A program made the position numbers and the translations under genes. Below are positions 38,605 to 50,409 of a stretch of 64,000 nt of DNA, in pieces. Below the pieces are notes generated by a model. That model was given only the letters and a program-made list of their open reading frames with translations. It made no database searches and was not told where the DNA came from. Position 1 is the first letter of the stretch. Each line of letters begins with the position of its first letter. Origin of the DNA: Hybos culiciformis (lineage: Eukaryota; Arthropoda; Insecta; Diptera; Hybotidae); contig OZ023273.1 in the NCBI GenBank assembly GCA_964007475.1, positions 100,730,533 to 100,794,532 on the forward strand, read 5' to 3'.

Positions 38605-39190
38605 ACAATGGAGGAAAAGATGAAGGCGAACAAAAGTTTTGTTTTACACTTTTAGCGAAGCTCCAAAAGCTTCTGCTATTTTTAGGAAGGTTTAATATTT
38701 CTTGACGCTTCCTCTGGGTATATAAAACCTTCTGCTGGCGACAAATTCTACTGCATCTGTTCCTGACCTCGCGCCAGTGCTTCAGTGAATTTAAAGAATT
38801 GTTTTGTTTATACTCACATAAAGCATTTTCCCTGTCGGCTATGGCCCTTGCACAGGTGTCATTGAACCACGCATTTTTAGTATTCTTTTTATTTTGAACC
38901 TTTTTATGGAGTATGAAAAGTTTCATTCCTAGCAGAATGCTTTCAGTAATGACAGCCGTGCAAAGGTCAACATCCCTCACCAAGAAGCAACGAGACAGAT
39001 CCATCCGTCCAAGAAAACTGGCGAGCCCATCCCAATCAGCTTGAGAATAGGTCCATACCAGTCTTCCAGGAGGTTTAGATAAACCTTCTCCACTATCAAG
39101 AGAGAAGGACGTGCTAACGAGACAATGGTCGGAGTTTCCAAGGGGCGAACTAATTGAAGCTTTGTTATTATCTGGATTCGATGTCAGAAA
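38603..39190 (-). pseudogene. LINE ORF2: end of endonuclease and linker
   Basis: The frame resumes at FLTSNPDNNK immediately after the inserted element and contains SPLGNSDHCLVS, the SDH motif that ends AP-like endonucleases of LINEs (His acts in catalysis). A linker follows with KKNTKNAWFNDTCARAIADR, a common element between endonuclease and reverse transcriptase in this group, then WREVRNRCSRICRQQK and SRSFWSFAKSVK. A frameshift near 38605 separates it from the reverse transcriptase. The open frame begins formally at 39229, but residues upstream of FLTSN belong to the insertion. Confidence 0.85.
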
Positions 39191-39193
39191 CAG
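39191..39193 (+). repeat. 3-bp target duplication CAG (left) of inserted element
   Basis: CAG here and at 40191-40193 border the inserted foldback. Removing the insertion and one CAG restores an uninterrupted endonuclease reading frame (LLDL joined to FLTSN), which confirms the boundaries. Confidence 0.85.
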
Positions 39194-40190
39194 GGGTGGA
39201 ATCATATAACAATTGTCACTGGTCGACAATCGACAATTGTCACAAATTTTAACAATTGTCGATTTTTTGCTTCATGTAATTTTAAAAGCTGGAAAATTCA
39301 TTTCTCATAATCTTATTGAGAAATTAACTAAAAAAATTTTAAATATTTGTCGACCTCGTTCATAAAAGCGACCTTGTCGACTTTTTTGCTTCACGTAAAA
39401 ATATTGCGAATTTTAGTTTAATCGTTTTTTAAAAAAAAATAATGTAGAGAATTTGGCTAAAGTGCAGATTAGTGTTGAGCTTCGATTTCGCTGAAACTTG
39501 GTGGGGACGTAGAGGCGTTGACTAAACCCCCAAGTCCAAGAGGATTTTTTCAGCAAACCCTCCGTTCCGGAGATATGGCCCTCAAAGTTTTCGTACATAC
39601 CTATTAAGATTGTTCCGAAAAAAATTGTTTGGAATCGACATTCAGGGCACCACCTCTACCCCCTCTCCAAAAATAGGGCAAGTAGGAGCAAAAAAAAATT
39701 TCCTGTATATGAAACATATGAAAAATTTGGTAGGTCATATTTCCGAAACGGGGGGTTTCGTGAAAAAATCCTCTTGGATTTCGAGGTTTAGTCATGGCTT
39801 CTATCTCCTCCCCAAATTTCAGCCAAATCGAAGTTCATTTACTATAGAGACGACCAAAAAATAGCTGTCGTTTTATTTTGATAGACAATTCACGATAATT
39901 TAAGTTATAGGAAGCAAATTTTTTTTATCGACAATTGACTACAAAAATTTAGAAAGTAGGTACATAATTCTTCTCTTTTCCTCTACAAATTTTGCAAATA
40001 TTTTATAAACCAAGCTTTACTTTATAAACTAGTTATCTTTTCAAGATTTTTATTGAGTTTTACTACCTTTTTATTTCAAAATGACGATGATGATTAGATA
40101 CGCGAAGCATAATTTTCATTGTCCATAGAAATTGATCGTGTTTGAAATTGTCGATTGTCACAAAGACGACAAAGTTACATAATTCCACCC
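39194..40190. mobile_element. 997-bp foldback element inserted in the LINE endonuclease
   Basis: The left end is GGGTGGAATCATATAACAAT and the inverse of the right end is GGGTGGAATTATGTAACTTT. CAG is duplicated on both sides. Further in, ACAATCGACAATTGTC-type words occur in both orientations. A 100-bp arm with TCCAAGAGGATTTTTTCA at about 39533-39552 is mirrored by TGAAAAAATCCTCTTGG at about 39760-39778. A 3-bp duplication of C-W-G type and G-rich ends suggest the PIF/Harbinger superfamily (inference). The minus-strand frame 39413-39598 and the plus-strand frame 39610-39864 are the two arms and encode similar peptides (KKSSWTWGFSQ, KKSSWISRFSH); no transposase. Confidence 0.88.
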
Positions 40191-40193
40191 CAG
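40191..40193 (+). repeat. 3-bp target duplication CAG (right) of inserted element
   Basis: CAG matching 39191-39193. Confidence 0.85.
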
Positions 40194-40829
40194 ATCCAAG
40201 AGATGATTACCCTGATGGTTTATATCTGGAATGTGGGTGGGCTCAGAAATAATTTGAATCAGATTGTTAAGACTTGAGAAAAACTCTACATATCTGCCTT
40301 CGGGACTGTTGTGATTAGAATGACTAAGCCATGATACGTTGTGTACGTTAAAATCACCGAAAACCAAAATTTCAGACTCTGGGTTTTTCGTCAGAATCTG
40401 ATTTATTTGGTCCGACAGCAAGTCAAACTCGACAACGTGATCACTGCCAGTCAGTTGTGGGCTTCTGTAAAGGAAGCAAAAATGGATGACGTGTTTGTTG
40501 GTTCTTAATTTGAACCAAAAAAAATTTAATAAGGGACTTGAGGATTTTAAATCTGTAATGGGATAACAAGCAACGTCATTCTTTATGTAAACAGCGACTC
40601 CTCTGTGGGAACGTATAAAGAGTGAAGATCTTAACCGGGGACTGAAAAACGGTTGGGGTCTCCGTTGTCCAATACTTGGGTCTCACTTAAAGCCAGAACA
40701 TTTGGCTTAGCAGAGGCCAAATGGATTTGAACGGCTTGGAAATTCGCTTCCAAACCTCGGAAGTTACAAAATTGTATACTAAATTTTTTTCTCATCCCTA
40801 TTCGAAAAGTATAAATTTGGAGAAACAAG
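40194..40829 (-). pseudogene. LINE ORF2: N-terminal endonuclease, broken
   Basis: Starting near 40795 on the minus strand, FCNFRGLEANFQAVQIHL and PNVLALSETQ are the N-terminal strand and the metal-binding Glu motif (SETQ) of an AP-like endonuclease, which nicks the target DNA. SVPG is followed by a TAA stop (near 40634), and shortly after, a frameshift leads to SHRGVAVYIKNDVACYP, FCFLYRSPQ and ILVFGDFNVHNVSW (GDFN motif, near 40350). The frame then reaches HIPDINHQGNHLLDL, where the 997-bp element interrupts it. Together with 38603-39190 the whole endonuclease fold is represented, so only the breaks, not deletions, disable it. Confidence 0.85.
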
Positions 40830-41090
40830 TTGATTCCACTAACCAGCTGACGAACTACGAACTGGCAGTCAACAGTTTTAAAGACCTTATTGACCTCCAG
40901 TACGGCAACGACAAGCTAGTGAAGAAAAGTGCACGAGAAAAAAAAGGATAGGAAATGCAGGAAGACTTGGTAACCGCGTCAGGTTTAATTAATAATTTTT
41001 TTTTTTCGAATAAAATTCGTCGGACACGATTTTGTGCGAAAATAAAAAAATTTAGATTTAACAAATTTTAAATTTTTTTTTTTTTTATTA

Positions 41091-41586
41091 TTATTTTATT
41101 TCATATTTTAAACAAAAGACAAAAAACAATTCGAATAAAAACGACTAGAACGCGTACACTTAGCTTCGATAACAGAACACAACTCAAAAATAAATTAAAT
41201 TAAAATAAATTAAAAAAAAAAAATTTGTACAGAAATTTAAAGTTGAAAATTTTGTGTAAATTAATATTATATTCAATTTATTTAATTAACCTTAAAAATA
41301 ATCTTTTAGCTCGCCATTGTATATGTCACATGTCGTTTTTTAATATTATTCCAAAAATATTTAACTCGTTTTGGCTTTAAATGATATCAAGTTTCATGAA
41401 AAAACACGGTGGTTTATGTTTATTAAAATTTGTTTTTGTTGATCAACGAAGTATATTACTTTGAAAATGAATTCTAAATCCTGTAGAATAAATAAATACA
41501 TTAGGGTGTGTTTATGTTGGAGATGCGATTAACGAGAGCTGCGATAAGAGCGTAGTAGAAGAAAAATTACATATGCTTTCTTATAA
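41091..41586. other. A/T-rich non-coding DNA
   Basis: A T run at 41069-41086 followed by TTATTATTATTTTATTTCAT could be the tail of another retro-element on the minus strand, but no coding remains are seen. The last part (41515-41570) is less A/T-rich (GGAGATGCGATTAACGAGAG) and unassigned. Confidence 0.4.
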
Positions 41587-41595
41587 CTATTTATA
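41587..41595 (+). repeat. Target-site duplication of foldback copy 2 (left)
   Basis: CTATTTATA, repeated at 42363-42371. Confidence 0.8.
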
Positions 41596-42362
41596 GGGGG
41601 TTGGACATTTGTCCGCGGGACATTTGTCCGCGATTTGTTTTTGTGTGGCGGACATCAAAATGACATTTGTCCGCGATTCGAAATGACATTTGTCCGCGAC
41701 GGACAAAAGTCATTTGGCAAAATGTCATTTTTCCGCGATAAAAATGAATCGCGGACAAATGACATTTTGCAAAATGACATTTGTCCGCTAAATATCTGAA
41801 AAATCAATCGCGGACAAATGACATTTTGCAAAATGACATTTGTCCGCTAAAAATTTAAAATTTCATCGCGGACAAACGACATTTTGCAAAATGTCATTTG
41901 TCCGCTAAAAAAACTGAAAAATCAATCGCGAACAAATGACATTTTGCAAAATGGCATTTGTCCGCTAAAAATTTGAAAAATCAGTCGCGGACAAATGACA
42001 TTTTGCAAAATGACATTTGTCCGCTAAAAATTTGAGCCTAAAGTGCAGATGACGTGAACCACTCAGAATCGGCACAATGAGAGGGAGGTGGGGGCAGCGG
42101 GCGGGCGAGTGGTGGTTGGTCAGTGGGATTTGCGGCGTCAGCCCCAAATGACATTTGTCCGCTAAAAAAACTGAAAAATCAATCGAGGACAAATGACATT
42201 TTGCAAAATGACATTTGTCCGCTAAAGTTTGAAAATTCAATCGCGGACAAATGTCATTTTACAAAATGTCATTTGTCCGCTCATTTTGAGACATTTGTCC
42301 GCGAAGTTTTCCATACAAATTTCATCGCGGACAAATGTCCCGCGGACAAATGTCACGGCGCC
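41596..42362. mobile_element. Palindrome-array foldback element, copy 2 (internal deletion)
   Basis: Same family and orientation as 10101-11207. The left end is GGGGGTTGGACATTTGTCCG and the right end CAAATGTCACGGCGCC. It has about eight palindromic units instead of about ten. The central G-rich inverted repeat keeps only its left arm (GGTGGGGGCAGCGGGCGGGC, through GTGGGATTTGCGGCGTCAGC) and then jumps directly to a palindromic unit at about 42146, so the right arm of the hairpin is gone. The 9-bp duplication CTATTTATA flanks it, which fixes both ends of the family independently of copy 1. Confidence 0.88.
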
Positions 42363-42371
42363 CTATTTATA
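42363..42371 (+). repeat. Target-site duplication of foldback copy 2 (right)
   Basis: CTATTTATA, identical to 41587-41595. Confidence 0.8.
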
Positions 42372-42495
42372 TTGGAGCTGAGACAAAATACGTGATAAAC
42401 GATTATCTTCTCCGCTCTGAAAAATATTAAATCCTTTTTTAACTTCTTTTTGCGTAAAAACGAATTATTTTCCATTATTTTAATTAAAAATCCAG

Positions 42496-42687
42496 ACCTT
42501 CCTTTTCATGCAAAAACGTCACATATACGAAACAAAAAAAGTAGTTGTTTTATTTTAAAAATGTCAAAAAGCCAATGGAAAAAAGTTTCATGTAAGTTTT
42601 TATATGAATAAAAAAGAAGTGGAATACCTTTTTTTTTTTTGGTTTTCATGAAAAAAAAGGCATGGAAAAAATAATGTATAAAACGGG
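42496..42687 (+). mobile_element. Degraded relative of the 58234-58423 MITE
   Basis: It shares CCTTTTCATG near the left, AACAAAAAAAGTAGTT in the middle, and GTTTTCATGAAAAAAAAGGC followed by AATGTATAAAACGGG at the right end with the better-preserved copy. The left terminus is too diverged to define and no TA duplication is visible. The minus-strand frame over it (42506-42763) is not a gene. Confidence 0.5.
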
Positions 42688-42689
42688 AA

Positions 42690-44779
42690 GAATGGTTTTT
42701 TGGCAGAATGAATGAATGAATAAATTTTAATATAAGAAAAGTATTGATTTTTTTTTTTTTCAAATTAATTTTTTGACTTTATTTAAACATAATAGAGAAA
42801 TAAACGTTTTTCAACTATTTTATCTATACACTCTTTTCACTTCTCTTATCTTTCATCACAGATCCAGCATAAACAGACTCTTACACACCCCCGGGTCTTT
42901 TTACATAAATTTCAAAGTTTATAATTTAATTTTTCCAACTAAATATTTGATTAAAATAAATAAATTAAATAGGTGATTTTATTTCGCTTCATTTTCCCAT
43001 ATTTATATAAGTTTAAGAAAGTGCCAAGTTGCCAGAATGTATTAATATTAAAAACGAAGAAAAAATTTAATACATTTGAAACAATTTCATCTTAAATTAT
43101 TTAAAATCTTTGTAGAAATTTTTTATTTCCTTCATTTAGGTATATATTTTTCTTATTCCAGATTTATTTATTTATTTTTTTTCCTGGCTCCCTAAATATA
43201 TTTTAATGCAAAGAAAGGAAAGAAGCTACCTTTAAGAAAAATAAAAAAATAAACTAAAAATCCTATTTAATATCCTTTTTGCTATCTGATATCACAGAAA
43301 AAAGAAGAAAAAAAAAATAAAATTGTAAAAAATTATTTTAAAAAAAAAATGCTTACAGGAATTTATTACAGATTTATATGAATGTACGTATATAATCAAA
43401 AACATAAAAGTTATTAAAAGTTAACTGAGCCAGAGAATAAAGTATAAAAATTATTTATCAACAGAAATATAATGCAAACAAGACACTGATTTTGTTTTAG
43501 ATAAAAATTGAAGTCAAACAAAGTGTAAGCGTTTCATCAGTATAATATTTATCAGGTCTTATACAACCGCTTTTTAAGTTAATTAACCTAAAATTAAGAT
43601 ACATTTGTATTCTATATCGATTTTAAATTCAATTCTTAAATTATTGGCTACAATATAATATTCTATCATTATGACTATAGTGAATGACTCTAAATTATTT
43701 ATTAAATTAAGAATTTTTGCATGAAATCCATATATGTATGTTAAAAAATATTAAAACTTTATTAATTTACATATTTTTCACGCCAAATGCGAAAACATTT
43801 TGTAAATCGATTAAAATGTAATGAAATTTTATAAATTTTTCTTGAAATTAAATTCTCTAAAACTCTAAATTTACTAATGAATTAAAATATTATAGACTTA
43901 GGTATGCAATATTTAATTTTTTTTTTTGTAAAGAATATTTTATCATAATTTAAAGAAAATTGGATTATAGGTAAATATTCTTCAGATTTTTGGTTTCAAT
44001 TACATAACTCCGGAATGTAAATGAATGGAGAGAAGCATAACTTCTTGTGGCGAAAAAGTGGTCGACAACTTATAGTTTAACAAGTCACGAAAGTAAAGAT
44101 TTATTTTTCACATACTAGAACTTTTCGTGAGTTACAAAAATTGATTGCGAGTGATATCATATTGATCGCATAAATCCTGTTTATTTAATATTTATTAGCT
44201 ATATAAGCTTCATGGAAATATTAAGCTTTTGTGAATTCAAAGCTAAAATTAATTTTTTTTAAAATAATAGTATAAAGCTTGGTTGCGAGCTCCACATTCA
44301 CATTTTATTTATGCACATATATTAAAATTAAAGAAATAATATTTTTCTTTAAGATTTCATAAGCATAATTTGGTTTTCTTTGTGGGCCAGAAATCAAATA
44401 TATATATATATATCTTTTATATATAGGTTTTCTTGTTCTTTTTCTCGATTTTTTTTTACATCATCAAATTCAGAAATTGGACTAAATATTTTCTCATCAT
44501 AATATTTTTAATATTTTTGTCCTTCTTTTTTTCTATTTTTTTTTTTTTTATAATTTTCACAGAAAAATAAGATAGAGATGAAATGAAGAATATAATATTA
44601 ATTTCGACATTCCGTCCTAGACTTTGAATTAAATGAAAAATAATGATTTCCAGAGGCGAGAAGTTTTGGTTTTTTTTTTTCATAATTTTCTTTGACTTAT
44701 TATTTATATTCTTATATTAAATATAGAGGTTGAATACAGGTCTAATTAAAGAATTGATAAGCTAAAAAGTCTCAAGACA
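42690..44779. other. A/T-rich non-coding DNA with a (TA)n tract
   Basis: A (TA)n microsatellite lies at about 44397-44413. No gene or element with defined ends is recognised. Confidence 0.5.
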
Positions 44780-45071
44780 ATTTTTGACATTTCCCTTATC
44801 GTATGGATAAAATTATATGGTGCAAAATTATCTACATTCAATTGCCTTTCAAATGACATTACTAGTTAATTTATGAGACGCCGCATTAAAAACGGCTGTA
44901 CGCAGACTTTTTCAAAAATTGAGATTTCTCAAAATTTAAAATTTGAAAAAAACATTTTTTTTCACAATAAAACTTTTTTTATAGAGTTCTTTTAAATGAC
45001 ATCAAAAACTAGGAGCATGTCGAACCAAAAATAAGAAAACGAGCCTGTAGGCAGACTTTTTCCACCTAGTG
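44780..45071 (+). mobile_element. Right-half copy of the TA-inserting foldback
   Basis: From TTTTTGACATTTCCCTTATC at 44781 to CAGACTTTTTCCACCTAGTG at 45071 it follows the right arm of 27847-28491 in order, including ACATTCAATTGCCTTTCAAA, GAGACGCCGC and AATAAGAAAACGAGCC. TA follows at 45072-45073. The left arm is absent, so this is a truncated copy that cannot fold on itself. Confidence 0.85.
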
Positions 45072-45073
45072 TA

Positions 45074-48000
45074 TATATTTTTAATAATATTCCGAATGCA
45101 CAACGAAGTTCTATTTCGGATCGATAATGTTGCAAAAAAAGAAAAAAATTTTATCATATTAAAGAAAAATAAATTAAAATGTCAAAATGTAATGAAAAAT
45201 TAACAAATTTGATGAAAATAATAATAAAAATAACCATTGCAGATGAAAATTTTTCCATACGCACACACGTCACTGAAATTTTCTTGATTTTTAATGTGAA
45301 TAAATATAAAAGGAGAGAAAATTTCTTGCATAAAATATTATCACGCCATGACGATTATAATAAGAAATGAAAAAAATTATTAAGAATTCTCTTAGGAATT
45401 TAAGGATAACAAAATATATAGGTCTGAAAAAAAAATAAATAAAAATAAAAATTAATATAATAAGTGGGTTTGCATTTTCATAGCCCACTGAATTTTTACT
45501 TAAAGCATAATATTAAGTATAGGATTAACATAGTAAGAATAAAAATTTTGTGACAGTTTTATAATGAAATATTATTCAGAACGTTAATCTTAATTAAGAA
45601 AAGGAAAAAAAAATAGAACAAAATAGAAAACAGGAAAAGAAACACAAATAAAAAAAATTGCATTACTTATGTTAATTTTTTTTTCAGTGGAACAGAATAT
45701 TTATTTATACAATTAAATTTATTAAATTAAAGACTATTATAGTTGAAAATATTTTGGATTCAGTGATTTATAATTTGTTCCAATTTTGTTGCAACTAATG
45801 TAAAAATATTTTAAAAGTTGTAGTAAAAAATAATAAAATTTTAAGAGTACTTAAAAAACTTCATAAAATATAACAGAAATAGATTAAAATTTCTCTCATA
45901 AAATTTTCAAAATAATACGTATTAATAGCTACATAAATGTAGTTTTGAGTACATTTTGTGTTTCAATTTATTTTTTTGGTTAATTTTCTGAAAATTTATG
46001 AAAATATTTTTCATAAAAAAATATATTTCAGTTAAATAGAAAATACAATGTAAGTCTTTTTATTCAATATTTCATATATATATATATATTTAATTAATAA
46101 CATGTTAGCAACAAATGGACTACAATGTTTACAAAGAGGATTTAGTTAAATTGTATTTAACTTTATTTTTTTTTTTTTCATTTTCTTTTTTTTAAATGAT
46201 ACAGAAAATCAAAGAACGGAAGAATATAAAAATAATCATCTCTACAGAAAATAGATTGTTATTAACATGTAACTTATTAAAAGGCTTGAAGCCGATTATA
46301 ACTTTTCCTGAAATTTTGAAAATAATAATCTTGGTGATTGATTCCACTTATATTGTAGTTAGATATATTGAACAAAATGTGTTTATGTTAACTTAGTTAA
46401 AGAGTTAAAAAGTCCATAGGTATATAGCTAGAATGTGACTTAAGCAGTAATAGAGTAATCCGAGTAATTTAAGTACTTCGATACTTGAATGTGAGTATGA
46501 CAGATCCATGTTGACGCATGATCAGCACTTTGAAACGAGAAACCATTTTCATATTTTCTGCATTTGTTAGCCACATAACTGCCAAATTGGATTTATTAAT
46601 CTTTTCTAGACTATTTAATCACATCTGTGTTCGAGTTGCAAGCAATGTAAAACTTTATGCTTTTATGTATATTTTCTTTTAAAACTAAATTCACCAGTAA
46701 AATATGAACGTAATCATAATTTATAGGTAGTTATGGATACACAAATATTAATAATTCATCTATCCGTCTATTCCTCTCACACTGTACTGATTATTATTAG
46801 CCTTCAAGAAAATACTTTTTCTTGCATTTAGCTTGGGAAGTTGTTCTAGTTATAAATAATAAAAATAAAATATTATAAAGAAGAAGAAGAAAAGTCGACT
46901 TTAAGTAATAAATAGAGATTTTTATATATGTACGTAAAATATAAACAAAAAAAGATATAATGATGATAATGATTTTTATGAAAATTACAATAGACTTTAA
47001 TAAAGCATAGAACAAGTTTATAAATATTTTTTTAATAAAGCAAAAATTAAATTTAATAAAACTTTCTTTTCCCAAAAGGATTTTTTCTACTTTAAAAATA
47101 TAAAAATGATTTTTGGAAACTTTACTAATATAAACATAAAAAAAGTTTTCTTAAAATTATTATTATAATTCAAAAACAGTTTTCTATTTTTAAAGGGAAT
47201 TTGTTTAATAAAATTGAAACATATTGTTGGTATATTATTACATGTATATAAGGAGTATTGACACAAATCTAAATTAAAAAGAATTAATTAAAATTGAACG
47301 TTAGATTTGGATGTCATAAAACCAATTTTTTGCCATTGTTTTTATAGTCTTATCGAAACTCTCAGGAATTTATATTAAATGCGACATAGCTAGTTCGAAA
47401 CTTTTGATAAGCTTACGATAAATCAGGGCTACTTTCGGCATTAAAAAAACAAGTTCAGACAATTTTATACGTACTGTAAATTTCTTTAATGATATCGCGG
47501 GACACAATGTATTGTATATACTATCATCTTTCTGGCGTGTTTTCCTATTCCAATAGTTATCCTATAATTAAAACATTTTTTTTTTTAACCTAAAATCTTC
47601 GTACATGACCATAAAATCAAACAGATTATTTTCTATTTTGCTCAAAGATACTCCATTTTTTCAAAATTAAATATTCTAATTGAATTGCACATAAAATCCT
47701 AATGTCATAATATCTTTATTCCATTCTGAATAATTTAAATAATTGTATAGTTTCTTAATTTAATAAATAAAATGAAAGGAAGTAATTAAAAAAAATTAAC
47801 ACAAAAACTAAAAAACTATTTGTCTCATTGCATCCGCTGCAACATATTATTACCAGAAAATAAAAACTAATGTATGAGAAAACTGTTGATGATTTTTATA
47901 ATAAGAAATTATTATTTCTTGAATGCTTAAAAACAACAATGTAAAATGTGTAACATAAACATTTTTTAAATTCCTTCCAATTATTATTCTTATATGAGAT

Positions 48001-50404
48001 TAAAATAGATTCTATGTATGAATATTATAAATGTCTATTACTATACATAGTGAATATTACGTACAAAAGTACAATGTTCACCAAGCACACAATATTTTAA
48101 ATATTATTATCGAATGAAAATAAGTGTTTATCGCATTTCATATCAGGAAAAATTAAAAGTTCCCTCCATTATTATGTAGAAATATTTTAATGGAGGAAAT
48201 TTGTTTTTCCCATATAATGTTTATTTCACTTATGCACAAGTTATCTGTATAAGAAAACCACAAATTTAACCTACTTTTTTTTTTAATTTTCTATAGGATT
48301 TTCACCTACGAAATACTTAACATTGCAATAAAATATATGTACATGTTCAAAGTTATGTATATATTATGAAAGAAACTAAGAGGATAACAACACAAGTTCA
48401 CTTCCTGACATCCAATTTAAAAAAAAATAAAAATTTTTAGACTGCACATTGCATATGAAATAAATAAATTTTATTCTCTGCGTGATAAAAATGTCGTTAC
48501 TGTCTTAAGAGTGATGGTACAATAAACTATTTATTTTAGGTTATTTTAGTTGATATAAAAAAAATTTTAAAACGATTTTTTTATAAATACCAAATAATTT
48601 TGGAAATAAGTGATCAACCAATTTTGAATTTAAATCATGATGGAGTTTAGAAAATTTCAATTTCAATTTTCGGGTCCTACGTTATTTAAAAAAAACATCG
48701 TTGTAGTTGTAGATATTGGATAATACTGTAAAATATAAGTAGTTTTCGATAGATAAATTTTTGGTTTACCTATAATGTATTTTTTGGAAAACATTACACT
48801 TTATTTATACATTTTAAGTGTTCAAGAAAATATATGAGACAATTGTACAAAATATATGAGACAATTGTACAAAAAATTTATAACCATTCAAAGCTCAGTA
48901 CTTTTTTAAATAATTTTAATCATTTTGTTTTTTCACACTAATTTATTTAAAACACAAACTCTGTGCGTTTGCAACAGACCCTTATTGAATATCCTTATTG
49001 AATACAGAAAATTTGAAAATAATGCTAAGCTGTGAATTAATTTAAGGATTCAATCTGTGGTTTAAAAATAAATTTTGATAAATATATCAAATAATAAGGA
49101 ATATGTATGTCCCAACGCCCGCTCGGACAGAAACTGCACGCATAGTAAAAGGGAAAATGCTGATTTGATCTTGATGTCCAGTACACAGAGAGTCAGCAAA
49201 AGCTTGGCTTTTGGCTTTTGGTTTAAATATAATTTTTTCTAGCACAACAAAAAAATTTTTTCTTGGATTAGGAAATTATACAGAGTTTTTTTTCTACTTT
49301 TTAGTACAATATTTAAATAATAAAATCGTGTAACTTAATTTTTTTTTTTTTTTTAATATGTGCCGAAAAATTAATATGAAACAAAAAAAATATTTAGATA
49401 TAATGTACATTATATTATAAAAATTTTCTTTCTGCATGGAAAAAATTTTTATAGAAAAAGATAAATCGATCAGTTTCATATTTTTATAATGACAAAATTT
49501 ATAATAAAGTATAGAAAGTGTTTGTCTATTCTACAAACTTGTGCAGTATATTTGTCTAATACTTTCAGAGAAAACTATAAGCACATATTTTATATTCGCA
49601 AACGGTATTAAGCTAAAAAAAAAAAGGTTTCTACTTAAATGCTTGAAAAACTTAAAAAATATAAGAATGAATGGTACACATCTGTTGAAAAAGGAATTTT
49701 TAATATAATTGCCAAATGTATATATAGGTGTATCCAACAGGAAATTTTATTTTTTCATCCTACATAAAATTTTATTTTAAGTTTAATGACTGAGTGGAAC
49801 TTTTAAAATCCAATTATTTATGTTAATTTTGATCACCCATTTTGAATAATAAATTATTGAATTTTTTAATGAGAAACTTATGAAAGTGATTTTCTTGTAT
49901 TGATGCAATAAATAAATTATCGATATAAAAATACTTGAATTGAATATGCGTAGGTATGTTATGCACACGTTTTTTATTGAAAAATATCTTCTTAAGTCTA
50001 GAAAAATTTTTAAAAGTTGGTTTAGAATGTTATAAAACTGCATATATGCTTGTATATAATACTTCTGAACGCTTGTATACAATACTTCTTATATGTCTAT
50101 TTATCAAGATATATTGAGAATAGAGAATTTAAAAATTCTTTTACAATGTTGCTAACACATATATGTTATGTGTTCATTCGACGGTAATTTTTTCTATTAA
50201 ATTTTTTTTTAAATAATTAGACTTTCGTATTGCTTATTTATAAAGCAGTTATATTATTTACATAATTTTCATCCCTTTGAGTGGTCAATTTATAATTACA
50301 TTCAAGAATACCTCCAACATTTCTCAAAAACAACCATAATTTTTTTAGTGATAATACTCCGAACTCTAATTATTAATTAAAAAAAAAATTCAAGTTTTCA
50401 TATG
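45074..50404. other. A/T-rich non-coding DNA, nothing recognised
   Basis: About 5.3 kb with chance frames only. Small items are a (TA)n tract at 46076-46089, a 22-bp tandem duplication at 48827-48870, a hairpin at 48162-48198 (CCCTCCATTA with its mirror), and a less A/T-rich patch at 49110-49215 (CCCAACGCCCGCTCGGACAG) that I cannot assign. Confidence 0.5.
48827..48870 (+). repeat. 22-bp perfect tandem duplication
   Basis: AAAATATATGAGACAATTGT plus AC occurs twice back to back. Confidence 0.9.
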
Positions 50405-50409
50405 TAGTA

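Larger units (their letters stand above)
36801..40990 (-). mobile_element. Non-LTR retrotransposon (jockey/CR1 group), defective, minus strand
   Basis: Read on the minus strand, it carries an AP-type endonuclease, a reverse transcriptase, a C-terminal tail, a short 3' untranslated part and a poly(A) tract (T run at 36801-36814). The domain order and motifs (GDFN, SDH, the reverse transcriptase core, and a C-terminal SRMWNALPSKLFP block) are those of jockey/CR1-like LINEs. No ORF1 with a zinc knuckle is seen upstream, so the copy is probably 5'-truncated; the exact 5' limit and the target duplication were not resolved and 40990 is an estimate. The reading frame is broken several times, a catalytic residue is replaced, and a 997-bp element has inserted at 39194-40190. 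It cannot move by itself. Confidence 0.88.

Noticed and set aside
39455..39475. GGCTAAAGTGCAGAT shared with the centre of the palindrome-array foldback
   Set aside because: The match is about 14 bases with no extension; likely chance or a very old shared piece.
40721..41064. Frames at the 5' side of the LINE on both strands, possible ORF1
   Set aside because: No CCHC knuckle or other ORF1 signature; the plus-strand frame is a shadow of the endonuclease start.
41510..42385. TTTATGTTGGAG and TTTATATTGGAG on either side of foldback copy 2 as ends of a larger element
   Set aside because: They are direct, not inverted, and too short; the 9-bp duplication already explains part of the similarity.
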